In this document: positions 1 to 7,810 of the stretch, one piece after another
How the letters are laid out: each line of letters opens with the position of its first letter
Numbering within the stretch: the stretch's first letter is position 1
Translations under genes and position numbers: made by a program
Notes under the pieces: model-generated
Database searches by the model: none
Told to the model about the DNA's origin: nothing
Seen by the model: only the letters and a program-made list of their open reading frames with translations
From: Elusimicrobiota bacterium
GTDB taxonomy: Bacteria > Elusimicrobiota > Elusimicrobia > Elusimicrobiales > UBA9959
Direction: 5' to 3'
DNA length: 42,021 nucleotides
Assembly (NCBI GenBank): GCA_003482905.1
Contig: DMXM01000013.1
Location: forward strand, 10,263-52,283

Positions 1-149
1 CGGGGCCCCCTTTCCGCAACGGGGGCTCAGGGTAGTCCTCCCGGACGCCCCTCCGGCAAACCGCTGCCGCACGTTCGCGGGGTGGTATGGTTAGTGGGAA
101 TTTAAAGTTATTTTTTAAAATGATAAACTTTTAGGATAAGGACTGAAAT
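1..149. other. Unassigned GC-rich left edge
   Basis: The first ~95 bases are very GC-rich and contain short complementary G/C runs, then the sequence changes abruptly to an AT-rich leader before the gene at 150. Frame 1 of the plus strand is open from base 1 to a TAA at 103-105, so this could be the tail of a coding sequence cut by the window edge. It could equally be the 3' part of a structured RNA. I could not match it to RNase P RNA, SRP RNA, tmRNA or tRNA by eye, so no function is assigned. Confidence 0.3.
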
Positions 150-1106
150 ATGAAAAAACCTCTTTGGCTGGTTACGGGCGGGGCCGGGTTTATAGGCTCT
201 AATATAGTGGAAGAACTGCTGCGCAGGGATTGCCGCGTGAGGGTCTTCGATAATTTCTCGACGGGTAAAAAAGAGAACCTGGCGCCGTTCGCCGGCAAGT
301 TGGAATTGGTGAAGGGCGATCTGCGCGAGCCTAAAGATCTTAAGAAGGCCATGAAGGGCGTGACCTACGTGCTGCACCAGGCGGCTTTCCGCTCGGTGCC
401 TAAATCGGTGGACAACCCGCGCGCGGCCCACGACAACAACGCCACGGGGACGCTTAACGCCCTGATGGCGGCCAAGGAAGCCGGGGTGAAGCGCTTTGTC
501 TACGCGGCTACCAGTTCGGCCTACGGCGAATGTCCCATTTTCCCCCAGAAGGAAACTTTGCCCACGGCGCCTATTTCTCCTTACGCCGTAAGCAAGCTGG
601 CCGGGGAGCATTACTGCCACGTTTTCGCAAAGACCTATGGCCTGGAGACGGTGGCGCTGCGCTATTTCAACGTCTTCGGCCCGCGGCAGAATCCCGAGTC
701 GGTCTATTCCGCGGTTATTCCGCGTTTCATGCAGCTGGCGCTGGCGGGCAAGCCGCTGGAGATCCACTGGGACGGCCGGCAGTCCCGGGACTTTACCTAC
801 GTGGCCAACGTGGTGGACGGGAATATCCGCGCGGCGCTGGCCAAGGGCGCGTCGGGCCTGACCATAAACGTGGCCACCGGCACCAATATTTCGCTTCTTG
901 ATATCGCGCACCAGCTGGAGCGCATACTGGGGCGAAAAATAGAGAAGACCTTCTCGCCCAAGCGTAAAGGCGATATCCGCAAGACCTACTCCGATATCTC
1001 CCGCGCGCGCAAGGTCCTGGGCTTTAAGCCGCTGGTGATGTTCCCCGAGGGGCTGGGGCTCACCTGGGATTATTTTTCAAAACAGTTCGGCGGGGGACGG
1101 CCATGA
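150..1106 (+). CDS. NAD-dependent sugar-nucleotide epimerase/dehydratase
   Basis: This is an extended short-chain dehydrogenase (318 aa) acting on nucleotide sugars in the cytoplasm. The N-terminal Rossmann motif TGGAGFIGSN (residues 9-18) binds NAD(P). The catalytic triad is visible as the Ser of TSSAYG (121-126) plus YAVSK with Tyr145 and Lys149. The RYFNVFGPRQ stretch and the segment after it resemble UDP-N-acetylglucosamine 4-epimerases of the WbpP/TviC type more than GalE. The exact substrate (UDP-GlcNAc, UDP-glucuronate or UDP-Glc) cannot be settled from sequence alone. The start is supported by AAGGA seven bases upstream of ATG. Its stop overlaps the tdk start by four bases (ATGA), so the two are translationally coupled. 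Its likely role is supplying sugars for surface polysaccharide. Confidence 0.88.
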   Translation: MKKPLWLVTGGAGFIGSNIVEELLRRDCRVRVFDNFSTGKKENLAPFAGKLELVKGDLREPKDLKKAMKGVTYVLHQAAFRSVPKSVDNPRAAHDNNATGTLNALMAAKEAGVKRFVYAATSSAYGECPIFPQKETLPTAPISPYAVSKLAGEHYCHVFAKTYGLETVALRYFNVFGPRQNPESVYSAVIPRFMQLALAGKPLEIHWDGRQSRDFTYVANVVDGNIRAALAKGASGLTINVATGTNISLLDIAHQLERILGRKIEKTFSPKRKGDIRKTYSDISRARKVLGFKPLVMFPEGLGLTWDYFSKQFGGGRP

Positions 1107-1666
1107 TCTTCAACGTTTCCTCGTCGTCGGGGTGGATAGAGGTGGTCTGCGGCAGCATGTTTTCCGGTAAAACGCAGGAGCTGATACGCCGCCTTAAGCT
1201 GGCCAATATAGCCAGGCAGAAAGTGCAGGTGTTCAACTCTCACCTGGACACGCGCTATTTAAAAGAGCACCTGGTCTCGCACGATAAGTCCACGCTGGCG
1301 GCCAGGCCCGTCAAGGGCGCCAGGGAAATACTCAAGGAAGTGCTGCCCGACACGCAGGTGGTCGGCATAGACGAGGCGCATTTCTTCGGCGAGGAGATAG
1401 TGGACGTGGCGCAGAAACTGGCGGATTCCGGGCGGCGGGTGATAGTGGCGGGGCTGGACCAGGACTACCGCGGAGAGGCTTTTTCCAATATGGCCAGGCT
1501 GATGGCGGTGGCGGAGTTCGTCACCAAGAACCTCGCCATCTGCATGGTGTGCGGCAACCCCGCGCATTTCAGCCAGCGCCTGACGGATTCGGGCCGCCGC
1601 ATAGTGGTGGGGGCGGGGGACAAGTACGAGGCCCGCTGCCGCAAGTGCTTCAAGCCGGAGAACTAA
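1103..1666 (+). CDS. tdk: Thymidine kinase
   Basis: A type II (TK1-like) thymidine kinase of 187 aa, the usual size, which phosphorylates thymidine to dTMP in the salvage pathway using ATP. Visible features are the P-loop GSMFSGKT (residues 17-24), the catalytic Glu91 in DEAHFF, and the structural zinc site of four cysteines arranged as two CxxC pairs (148/151 and 180/183). A substrate-binding loop lies before the second pair. The start ATG overlaps the epimerase stop, and the stop TAA overlaps the next gene's ATG (TAATG), so it sits in the middle of a three-gene translationally coupled unit. The eight or so residues before the conserved core (rich in Ser) could indicate a slightly later true start, but no better start codon is seen. 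Confidence 0.95.
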   Translation: MIFNVSSSSGWIEVVCGSMFSGKTQELIRRLKLANIARQKVQVFNSHLDTRYLKEHLVSHDKSTLAARPVKGAREILKEVLPDTQVVGIDEAHFFGEEIVDVAQKLADSGRRVIVAGLDQDYRGEAFSNMARLMAVAEFVTKNLAICMVCGNPAHFSQRLTDSGRRIVVGAGDKYEARCRKCFKPEN

Positions 1667-2166
1667 TGTACCGTTCCGAAAAATTCAACCCGACGCTGTT
1701 CGGGAAACTGTTCCACCTGGGCGAGAAACTCGCCGCGGGCAACCGCTGGCTGAAACTGGCCGAGGCGCTGCCGTGGGAGAAACTGGACGCCGAATACGGG
1801 CGTTATTTCTCCGCCGGTTACGGCCGCCCCGCCAAGGATTCCCGCCTTGTGGCCGGTCTTCTGGTGCTTAAGCGGCTTAAGAACCTTTCCGACGACGACG
1901 CGGTGGCCGAGTTCATGGAAAGCCCGTATATCCAGGCTTTCTGCGGCCAGGAATACTTCGCTCTCGAGGACGTTATAAACCCTGGCATGCTTTCCGAGCG
2001 CCGCAAGCGCCTGGGCGAGGAATTCCTGGCCCTGCTGGACGCGGAGCTCTCCGCCGCCCTCAAGGCCAACCGCGACCTGAAATTCCGTTCCACCCGCGCT
2101 TCGGCCAGGGAAGCCGGGTTCTGGCGCGGCCTGCTGGAGAAGTTCGGTTCCCTTCTGGGCCGGTAG
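1666..2166 (+). CDS. Stand-alone transposase N-terminal (DUF772-like) domain protein
   Basis: A 166-aa protein resembling only the N-terminal domain of IS5/IS1182-type transposases (DUF772). The family features are the GRP...LVAGLLVLKRLKNLSDD helical segment (about residues 44-69), the SPYIQAFCG motif, and the NPGMLSERRKRLG segment (about 105-117). The DDE catalytic domain that should follow is absent. After residue ~145 there is only a short basic tail, and the frame closes normally 18 bases before a strong terminator. I chose the ATG at 1666 because it overlaps the tdk stop (TAATG) and begins the recognisable domain; upstream in-frame sequence is a shadow of tdk. No terminal inverted repeats were seen, and base composition matches the neighbours. 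It may be a domesticated DNA-binding protein or a neat remnant of an insertion. Confidence 0.75.
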   Translation: MYRSEKFNPTLFGKLFHLGEKLAAGNRWLKLAEALPWEKLDAEYGRYFSAGYGRPAKDSRLVAGLLVLKRLKNLSDDDAVAEFMESPYIQAFCGQEYFALEDVINPGMLSERRKRLGEEFLALLDAELSAALKANRDLKFRSTRASAREAGFWRGLLEKFGSLLGR

Positions 2167-2183
2167 TTCCGCCGGTAAACGTG

Positions 2184-2211
2184 AAAAGGCCGGGGAAATC
2201 CCCGGCCTTTT
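2184..2211. terminator. Bidirectional rho-independent terminator
   Basis: A perfect 12-bp stem (AAAAGGCCGGGG / CCCCGGCCTTTT) with a 4-nt loop aaat. A-rich and T-rich ends make it functional on both strands. It lies between the converging DUF772-like gene and tolB. Confidence 0.92.
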
Positions 2212-2234
2212 TCATTTCATTCCTTCGGCCCCGC

Positions 2235-3515
2235 CTACGGGCTCCAGCTCGGTGTGAAAGAATGGCCTTTCATGTCGGTAAGGGGATGGGGGGCGCTGCC
2301 GTCGGCGTCCATCACGAAGACCTCGCGCTTGCCCCTGCGGGTGGAGGTGAAGCCCACAAACCTGCCGTCGGGCGACCAGGAGGGGTCCTCGTTGTCGCCG
2401 GCCTTGTTTGTCAGCCGCCTGATCTGGCTGCCGGTCAGGTCGGTGAGGAAAATATTCAGGTTCTCCTTGTTCGTTTCGCGGCCGGAGAAAACTATCCATT
2501 CCCCGGAAGGCGACCAGGAGGGCGAGTCGCACCAGTTCAGGCGCGTCAGGCGGCGCGTGGCGCCTGTGGCGAGGGTCAGCACGTAGATCTGCGGGTTGCC
2601 AGAGCGGTCGGAGACGAAAGCCACCTGGGTGCCGTCGGGAGACCAGGTGGGGGATGAACTTACGCCAAAATCGGTCAGCAGCTTCTTGAGCTGCTTGGTC
2701 ACCACATTGAGCGTGTAGATATTGGGGTCGTCGCCGCGCGAGAGGGTCATCACCATGGTCAGGCCGTCGGGCGAGATGCCGCCGGGGATATTGAGCCCCT
2801 GGAAGGTGGTAAAGGGGCGGATCTTGCCGGCTTTAAGGTCTATCTCGAACATGTCCGGGTTGCCCCAGCGGTAGGTGGTGTAATAGACGCGCGCGGCGTC
2901 GGCGGACCAGCGCGGCAGCAGGTTTATGCTGTTGTCGGAGGTAAGTTTGGTAAGGTTCTCCCCGTCGTAGTCCGCCGTGTAGATCTCTTTGCGGCCCGTG
3001 GCGTTGTTGGCGAAGGCCAGTTTGGAATGGGCTATGCCAGGGCGCCCCGTGAGGCGCTGCACCACGTCGTCCGCGAACAGGTGCGCGGCGCGGCGCAGCG
3101 CGCGCTTCTCCCCCTGGTAGAACTTCTCCGTCACCACTTTCCCGGTAGCCAGGTCCACCAGCCTGGCGCTGAAGGTCCAGACGGAGCCCGCGTCCTGCGC
3201 CCGCCCGGTTATCAGGTGTCCGGCCAGGCCCTTCCAGTAGTCAAGGGACTTCGGGCTGATGTCCAGGTTGGCGGGAGAGAGCGCGTCCTCCTTGACGTCG
3301 AAGTAGCGGGAGTAAAGGAGGTCCGCGCGCACTATGTCATGGAACGTCGCGGCGAGCGCCAGGTCTTCCTGGCTGCCGGGCCGGGTCGGCAGAAAACTGG
3401 CCATGGCCAGGGCGGTTTTTTTGACCTCGGCGCCGGGGGCGATGCCGATATAGATGTCCGTCCCCGCCGAAAGCGGGCTGGCGGCGATCAGGAGCAACAG
3501 CGCCAGCGCTTTCAT
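2235..3515 (-). CDS. tolB: Tol-Pal system periplasmic beta-propeller protein TolB
   Basis: A 426-aa periplasmic protein that would interact with Pal and the Tol inner-membrane complex to support outer-membrane constriction during division. A cleavable signal peptide is visible (MKALALLLLIAASPLSAG). The N-terminal ~130 residues form the TolB amino-terminal domain, with ARLVDLATGKVV resembling the DUF4911/TolB_N pattern. From ~170 onward there are repeated WSPDG-like propeller blades (WSADAARVYY, GISPDGLTM, WSPDGTQVAF, WSPSGEWIVF, WSPDGRFVGF). It is the last gene of a pal-cpoB-tolB unit, starting 9 bases after cpoB ends, and finishes at the shared terminator at 2184-2211. tolQ, tolR and tolA are not in the window. 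The order differs from the common tolB-pal-cpoB order. Confidence 0.95.
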   Translation of the reverse strand: MKALALLLLIAASPLSAGTDIYIGIAPGAEVKKTALAMASFLPTRPGSQEDLALAATFHDIVRADLLYSRYFDVKEDALSPANLDISPKSLDYWKGLAGHLITGRAQDAGSVWTFSARLVDLATGKVVTEKFYQGEKRALRRAAHLFADDVVQRLTGRPGIAHSKLAFANNATGRKEIYTADYDGENLTKLTSDNSINLLPRWSADAARVYYTTYRWGNPDMFEIDLKAGKIRPFTTFQGLNIPGGISPDGLTMVMTLSRGDDPNIYTLNVVTKQLKKLLTDFGVSSSPTWSPDGTQVAFVSDRSGNPQIYVLTLATGATRRLTRLNWCDSPSWSPSGEWIVFSGRETNKENLNIFLTDLTGSQIRRLTNKAGDNEDPSWSPDGRFVGFTSTRRGKREVFVMDADGSAPHPLTDMKGHSFTPSWSP

Positions 3516-3524
3516 GGGGTTTCT

Positions 3525-4289
3525 CTAGCCTTTCTTTGCCGGGGTTTTGGCCGGGGGTTTAGCGGGGGTCGCCGCCGGTTTGGGGGAAAGCCTGCTTATG
3601 TAATCCTTGGCGGTCTTGGCTTCCTGCGAGGCCGGGTAATCCTTGACCACGGAGTGCAGGTACCTGAGCGCCTCGTCCTTTTTGTTCTCGGGGAGTTTCA
3701 GCAGGGCCATGGCGTATTTCAGCCTGCTGGCCGGCACGCGCGCCGACTTCGGGAATTTTTCCAGCACGGTGGCGTAGGCCAGGGCCGCGTCCTGCCAGTG
3801 CTCTTTCAGGTAAAGGGATTCTCCCAGGTAGAAGTAGGCGCCTTCCGCCATCTCGCCCGACGGGAATTTGGACAGGTAGGCTTTGAAGCCCGTGGCCGAG
3901 CCGTCGAAGTTGTTGTTGAGGAAGGCGTTGTAGGCGTCGTTGTAAAGCTTGGAGGGCAGCAGGGAGGCTTCCACTTCCTCCTGCTGTTTCCTGATGGTCT
4001 GGCCTATGGCGTTGACCCGCTTGTTCATGGCGTTGTCGAGGTCGTCGAGATGCGAGGACAGCTTGTCCATCTGGGTGGAGATGTCCTTCATGCTTTCGGA
4101 GGACGCGTTGAGGTTCTTGGAAAGGTCTTCCATCTTAACGGCCAGTTCGGCCTGGTTCTTCTGCATATTGGCCAGGCTGTTGTTCAGGTCGTCCATCTGG
4201 CTCTGCATCTGCAGCATGTCCTGCTGCGTGGCCACGCAGCCGGCCGCCAGCAGGCAGAGGGGGACGAGCAGGAATGATCTTAAGCGCAT
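3525..4289 (-). CDS. cpoB: CpoB/YbgF-like lipoprotein with coiled coil and TPR repeats
   Basis: A 254-aa cell-envelope protein related to CpoB (YbgF), which links Tol-Pal to peptidoglycan synthesis at the septum. The N-terminus is a lipoprotein signal with lipobox LLAAGC (Cys at residue 18). This is unlike E. coli CpoB, which is periplasmic and soluble. Residues ~22-105 are a long heptad-like coiled coil rich in Met, Gln, Asp and Leu. Residues ~115-235 hold TPR-like units (NDAYNAFLNNNFDGSATGFKAY, EGAYFYLGESLYLKEHWQDA, LKYAMALLKL). The last ~20 residues are a low-complexity Pro/Ala/Lys tail. AAGGGG upstream acts as the ribosome site, and the start directly abuts the pal stop. The function assignment rests on domain order and on the pal/tolB neighbours. 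Confidence 0.85.
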   Translation of the reverse strand: MRLRSFLLVPLCLLAAGCVATQQDMLQMQSQMDDLNNSLANMQKNQAELAVKMEDLSKNLNASSESMKDISTQMDKLSSHLDDLDNAMNKRVNAIGQTIRKQQEEVEASLLPSKLYNDAYNAFLNNNFDGSATGFKAYLSKFPSGEMAEGAYFYLGESLYLKEHWQDAALAYATVLEKFPKSARVPASRLKYAMALLKLPENKKDEALRYLHSVVKDYPASQEAKTAKDYISRLSPKPAATPAKPPAKTPAKKG

Positions 4290-4838
4290 TTATTTCCCCT
4301 TGGCTTTCGTTTCCGCCCGGCGGTTGGAGAGCCAGCAGGCGTCGGTGGCTTCGGAGCAGAGCGGTTTTTCCTCGCCGTAAGAAATGGTGCCGATGGCGCT
4401 TTCCGCCACGCCCAGGCGCACGTAATAGTCGCGCACGGCCTTGGCCCGCTTCTGGCCCAGGGCCAGGTTGTATTCGGTGGTGCCGCGGTCGTCGCAGTGG
4501 CCTTCCACCAGCACGGACCAGTCCTTGCGCGCTTTGATCAGCGCGGCGTTGGCCTGCAGCACGCCGCGGGCGTCATCGGAAAGCTCGTAGCGGTCATAGT
4601 CGAATCTTACGGTCTTTATATTCGCCTGGGGCAGGAATTCGCCGCCGCGGATGTCTCCCTCGGTGGTCATGCTGTCCGTGCTTTCCTGTACGTCCACGAC
4701 CGGGATGGTGGCGGTGTCGCCGGTCATGTCGGCGGCCTGTTTGGCGCCGGTCTTTTTGTTCTTATTCCCGCAGGATGAAAGGACGAAAGCGGCCAGCAGC
4801 GGCAGCGTCAGGGCGAGAAGCAGGGTGTTTTTTCTCAT
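4290..4838 (-). CDS. pal: Peptidoglycan-associated lipoprotein (OmpA family)
   Basis: A 182-aa outer-membrane lipoprotein that binds peptidoglycan non-covalently and partners TolB. The lipoprotein signal has lipobox FVLSSC. An acidic linker follows, then the OmpA/Pal domain with FDYDRYELSDDARGVLQANAAL, the VLVEGHCDDRGTTEYNLALGQKRA stretch and C-terminal SYGEEKP. The Asp and Arg residues that contact diaminopimelate in the family are present in this region. The frame extends to an ATG at 4856, but that codon sits inside the Shine-Dalgarno sequence (GGAGGT at about 4849-4854). The ATG at 4838, 11 bases after GGAGG, directly precedes the hydrophobic signal peptide and is chosen. It is the first gene of the pal-cpoB-tolB operon. 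Confidence 0.94.
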   Translation of the reverse strand: MRKNTLLLALTLPLLAAFVLSSCGNKNKKTGAKQAADMTGDTATIPVVDVQESTDSMTTEGDIRGGEFLPQANIKTVRFDYDRYELSDDARGVLQANAALIKARKDWSVLVEGHCDDRGTTEYNLALGQKRAKAVRDYYVRLGVAESAIGTISYGEEKPLCSEATDACWLSNRRAETKAKGK

Positions 4839-4880
4839 TTTTGTACGAACCTCCATGAAATCAATTCCAAATCCACCTAT

Positions 4881-4909
4881 AATCTATAAAAATTCCCGCA
4901 TATTTACAA
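4881..4909 (-). promoter_or_regulatory. Candidate sigma-70-type promoter for pal-cpoB-tolB
   Basis: On the minus strand TTGTAA (4909-4904) is followed after 17 bases by TAGATT (4886-4881). This places transcription start near 4874 and gives a leader of roughly 36 nt before the pal start, which includes the strong GGAGG. Both hexamers are imperfect. Confidence 0.4.
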
Positions 4910-4921
4910 TAAGAATGATAT

Positions 4922-5791
4922 TTATTTCCGCGCGGCTGTGTAGAGGCCGGCGGAGAGCAGGAGGCCGAACACGGCTACCAGGCGCGCCGTTTCCGGCACC
5001 AGCGCCGAAAACTCGCCCTTGTCCGCCTTCGCTTTCAGCCGCAGGGCCAGCGGTATGGAGAGCGCGCAGAACACGGGCGGCCAGACGCTGCCGAAGGTGA
5101 ACGGGAAAAGGTAGGGGGAGAAGATGAGCGCGTAATAAAACTTCACCGCCCGGGAAGGGCCCAGCGCCCCGGCCAAGGTTGTAAAGCCGGCGCCGCCGTC
5201 GCTTTTTACGTCGCGCATGTTGTTGGCGTGCAGGATGCCCACTATAAGCAGGCCCACCGGGATGGAGGCCCACAGCGCCTCCGGCACCAGAACCCCCGTC
5301 TGGATGAGGGCCGTGCCGCTCACTATGCCCGGGCCGAAAGCGAAGAATATACCGACGTCGCCCAGCGTCCGGTACTTATAGGCGAACCCGGTGCCGGTGT
5401 AGAACCAGGCCAGCGCGAAGCCGGCGGCGCCCAGGGCCAGCAGGGCCGGGGTGCTGTTTTTGAACGCCAGCAGCGCGCCTATAGCGGCGGCCGCGGCGAA
5501 AAGCCCCAGGGAGGTCAGGAGCATGGCGCGGGGCGTCATCAGGGCGTCCACCAGGCCCCTGTCGTCGGCGGTCTCCTTGCGGTCCACGCCTTTTTTAAAA
5601 TCGAAATACGTATTGGCCAGGTTGGCCGCCGAGTGGGTGAGCAGCGCGGCCGCGAAGGTAAGGCAGAAATCCAGCCGGGAGAACCCGCCGTGGCGCCAGG
5701 CTATAACCGAACCCAGCAGCACCGGCACCAGCGAAGCCGGCCAGGAGTAGGCGCGCAGTATTATGAACCATTTTTTCATGATCTCTCCCAT
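4922..5791 (-). CDS. menA: MenA-like prenyltransferase (UbiA superfamily)
   Basis: A 289-aa integral membrane enzyme of the UbiA superfamily, probably 1,4-dihydroxy-2-naphthoate polyprenyltransferase, which attaches the isoprenoid tail in menaquinone synthesis. The first Asp-rich motif NLANTYFDFKKGVD (residues 57-70) and the second NNMRDVKSD (about 190-198) bind the Mg-diphosphate. At least seven hydrophobic segments are apparent. The start is either the ATG at 5791, overlapping the upstream stop (TGATG), or the ATG at 5779 (MKKWF), which has GGGAGAG just upstream. Both give the same core enzyme. It directly follows a polyprenyl diphosphate synthase gene, consistent with shared quinone side-chain biosynthesis. 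No other men genes are present, so a different UbiA-family acceptor is possible. Confidence 0.85.
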   Translation of the reverse strand: MGEIMKKWFIILRAYSWPASLVPVLLGSVIAWRHGGFSRLDFCLTFAAALLTHSAANLANTYFDFKKGVDRKETADDRGLVDALMTPRAMLLTSLGLFAAAAAIGALLAFKNSTPALLALGAAGFALAWFYTGTGFAYKYRTLGDVGIFFAFGPGIVSGTALIQTGVLVPEALWASIPVGLLIVGILHANNMRDVKSDGGAGFTTLAGALGPSRAVKFYYALIFSPYLFPFTFGSVWPPVFCALSIPLALRLKAKADKGEFSALVPETARLVAVFGLLLSAGLYTAARK

Positions 5792-6780
5792 CAGGCTTTT
5801 CGTTCGCCAAGCGCCAGAAGAAAACCTTTCAGCGCGGCCACGCCGTCGGAATTGGGGAGTTTGTCCAGGAGCGGGAAAAGGTTTTTCAGTCTTTCGCCGG
5901 CGGCAGCCCTGGCGGCCGCGCAGAAGCCGCCCTGCCTCACCAGGTCCGCCAGCGCCAGCGCGTTCGTCAGGTCGGCCGCCGGGCCGGCCTTTATGGCCGC
6001 CAGCAGGCCCTCCGCTTTCGGGCCGGCCGCGCCGTCGTTGAGGGCCAGTATGAGCGGCAGGGTGAATTTGCCTTCCTTGATGTCTTTAAGGGTTTCTTTG
6101 CCGCAGGCCCCGGCGTCGCCCTCAAAATCCAGTACGTCGTCTATTACCTGGAAGGCGGAGCCTGTTTCCTCGCCTATCCTGGCGCAGGCTTCCAGCAGGT
6201 CCTGCCGGCGCGCCAGGTGGCAGGCGGCCAGCGCGCACCAGCGGAAAAGGGCGCCGGTCTTAAGCGCCGTCATGCGTTCGGCCTCGGCGGCGGAGATCTT
6301 TTTGCCGCGGGAATTCTCTTCTATCAGGGCGCCTTCGGTCATGCGCCTCACCGCGTGCACCAGCTCCGCCTGGAGTTCCGGGGCGGCGCGGCCGGCGCGG
6401 TCGAAGGCGATGGCCATCAGCAGGTCGCCCACCAGGATGGCGGCGTTCACGCCTAGCTGGGCGTAAAGCGTGGGCAGGCCACGGCGGTAGCGGGCCATGT
6501 CCAGGCAGTCGTCGTGCAGCAGGGAGGAGGTATGGGTGAGTTCGGCGGCGGCCGCCGCCTGGCCGGCCCTGGCCCGGCTTACGCCCAGCGCATCCGCCAG
6601 GAGGAGGGTGAACCTGGCCCTGGCGGCCTTGCCCATGAAGCTGAAGGGGTGTTTTTTAAAATCGAACACCTCGGGCGCTATGCCGGCAAGCGCCGAGGAG
6701 ATCTCCTCGTTAACGGAGCGCAGGGAATCTTCAATGTTTTGTGCCGCTTCAGTCATATTAATGAAGGGATATTCTAGCAT
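5791..6780 (-). CDS. Polyprenyl diphosphate synthase
   Basis: A trans-isoprenyl diphosphate synthase (329 aa) that condenses isopentenyl diphosphate with allylic diphosphates. The first aspartate-rich motif is LLHDDCLD (Asp90, Asp91, Asp94), followed by RRGLPT. The second is QVIDDVLDF (Asp214, Asp215, Asp218), followed by GKETLKDIKEGKFTLPLI. All match the family. Product length (C15 to C40+) cannot be read reliably by eye; pairing with menA suggests a quinone side chain. The ATG at 6780 has AAGGA nine bases upstream. An internal ATG at 6756 (MTEAAQ) is an alternative start. The start lies only 24 bases from the divergent CDF gene, so both promoters must overlap the opposite gene or the tiny spacer. 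Confidence 0.92.
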   Translation of the reverse strand: MLEYPFINMTEAAQNIEDSLRSVNEEISSALAGIAPEVFDFKKHPFSFMGKAARARFTLLLADALGVSRARAGQAAAAAELTHTSSLLHDDCLDMARYRRGLPTLYAQLGVNAAILVGDLLMAIAFDRAGRAAPELQAELVHAVRRMTEGALIEENSRGKKISAAEAERMTALKTGALFRWCALAACHLARRQDLLEACARIGEETGSAFQVIDDVLDFEGDAGACGKETLKDIKEGKFTLPLILALNDGAAGPKAEGLLAAIKAGPAADLTNALALADLVRQGGFCAAARAAAGERLKNLFPLLDKLPNSDGVAALKGFLLALGERKA

Positions 6781-6784
6781 TTAG

Positions 6785-6790
6785 TATAAT
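6785..6790 (+). promoter_or_regulatory. -10 element for the CDF transporter gene
   Basis: A perfect TATAAT lies 14 bases before the ATG at 6805, with only a weak -35 (TGAAGG at 6762-6767, 17-bp spacing). Transcription would start about 7-8 nt before the ATG, leaving no room for a ribosome-binding site, and none is seen. Confidence 0.4.
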
Positions 6791-6804
6791 CCTTACCTGT
6801 TAAT

Positions 6805-7743
6805 ATGGGACACTCTCACGAACACGGACACTCCTGCGCGCACGGCCACGGCCATGCGGCCTCTCACGGCCGCGGCGGGCGTCACCGCAAGGCCATCACC
6901 ACGGCGTTCTTCATAACCGCCGGTTTTATGCTGGTGGAATTTGCCGGCGGCCTGTTGACCGGCAGCATGGCGCTGCTTAGCGATTCCATGCACATGCTCA
7001 CCGACGCCGCCGCGCTGGGGATGAGCTTCTTCGCCTCGCGCCTGGCCGGTCTTAAACCGGATTCCTCGCGTACTTTCGGTTACCGCCGCGCCGAGGTGGT
7101 GGCGGCGCTGGCCAACGCCATGCTGCTGTGGATATTGTCCGGCTATATGCTGCGCGAGGTTTACGCCAGGTTCTACAACCCGGTGCCGGTGCTTTACGGC
7201 CCCATGATCTGGGTGGCGGCGGCCGGTCTGCTGGCCAACCTGGCCTGCGCCTGGATCCTGCACGCCCACAGCGGCGATAATATAAATATACGCGGGGCTT
7301 TCCTGCACGTGCTCAGCGACCTGGCCGGTTCCGTGGCCGCCATCATAGCCGGCGTCGTTATCTATTTAACCGGCTTCTACAGGGCCGACACCATAGTTTC
7401 CCTGCTGATCATAGGACTTATCCTGTTCAGCTCGGCCAGGCTGCTGGCCGAGGCTTTCCATATCCTTATGGAGGGCGCCCCGCGCGGGCTCTCGCTGAGG
7501 GCGCTGGAGAAGGAGCTGCGGGCCATAGACGGGGTTTCAGACGTGCACGAACTGCACGCCTGGAGCCTCTCTTCCGGTTTCAACGCGCTCAGCGCCCACC
7601 TGGTGGTGCGGGACCCCGTCAAACAACAGGCCGCGCTGAAAGCGGCCACCTGCGGCGCAGCCGCTTTCGGCATCCGCCACTCCGTTTTTCAGGTGGAAAG
7701 CGAGCCGGTGGAGAACTCCTCCTGCGATATCTGTATCCCGTAA
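6805..7743 (+). CDS. Cation diffusion facilitator family zinc/metal exporter
   Basis: A 312-aa inner-membrane antiporter of the CDF family (CzcD/ZitB type) that exports Zn(II) or similar divalent cations against protons. The N-terminus is very His-rich (eleven His within the first 27 residues), a typical cytoplasmic metal-loading segment. Six membrane helices are apparent. The transport site is formed by HxxxD in helix 2 (His63, Asp67, preceded by Asp60) and HxxxD in helix 5 (His168, Asp172). The C-terminal ~90 residues form the cytoplasmic CDF dimerisation domain, ending with a CDIC motif. No Shine-Dalgarno is seen, and the upstream -10 suggests a very short leader. A structured terminator-like region follows the stop. 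Confidence 0.93.
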   Translation: MGHSHEHGHSCAHGHGHAASHGRGGRHRKAITTAFFITAGFMLVEFAGGLLTGSMALLSDSMHMLTDAAALGMSFFASRLAGLKPDSSRTFGYRRAEVVAALANAMLLWILSGYMLREVYARFYNPVPVLYGPMIWVAAAGLLANLACAWILHAHSGDNINIRGAFLHVLSDLAGSVAAIIAGVVIYLTGFYRADTIVSLLIIGLILFSSARLLAEAFHILMEGAPRGLSLRALEKELRAIDGVSDVHELHAWSLSSGFNALSAHLVVRDPVKQQAALKAATCGAAAFGIRHSVFQVESEPVENSSCDICIP

Positions 7744-7765
7744 CTAAAGTTACAAGACATGCGTC

Positions 7766-7810
7766 GGCGCCGTATCAAGGGCTATGCCCATCGGGCGCCA
7801 ATATTTTTAG
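7766..7810 (+). terminator. Probable terminator after the CDF gene
   Basis: Outer arms GGCGCC (7766-7771 and 7794-7799) enclose an inner hairpin GGGC-tat-GCCC (7779-7789). An AT-rich tail with five consecutive T (about 7804-7808) follows. It is interrupted and so less certain than the other terminators in the window. It directly precedes the strong promoter of the next operon. Confidence 0.5.

Noticed and set aside
3027..4277. Long plus-strand open frame opposite tolB/cpoB
   Set aside because: Same antisense shadow effect; no recognisable domain, no ribosome site, and it spans two real genes.
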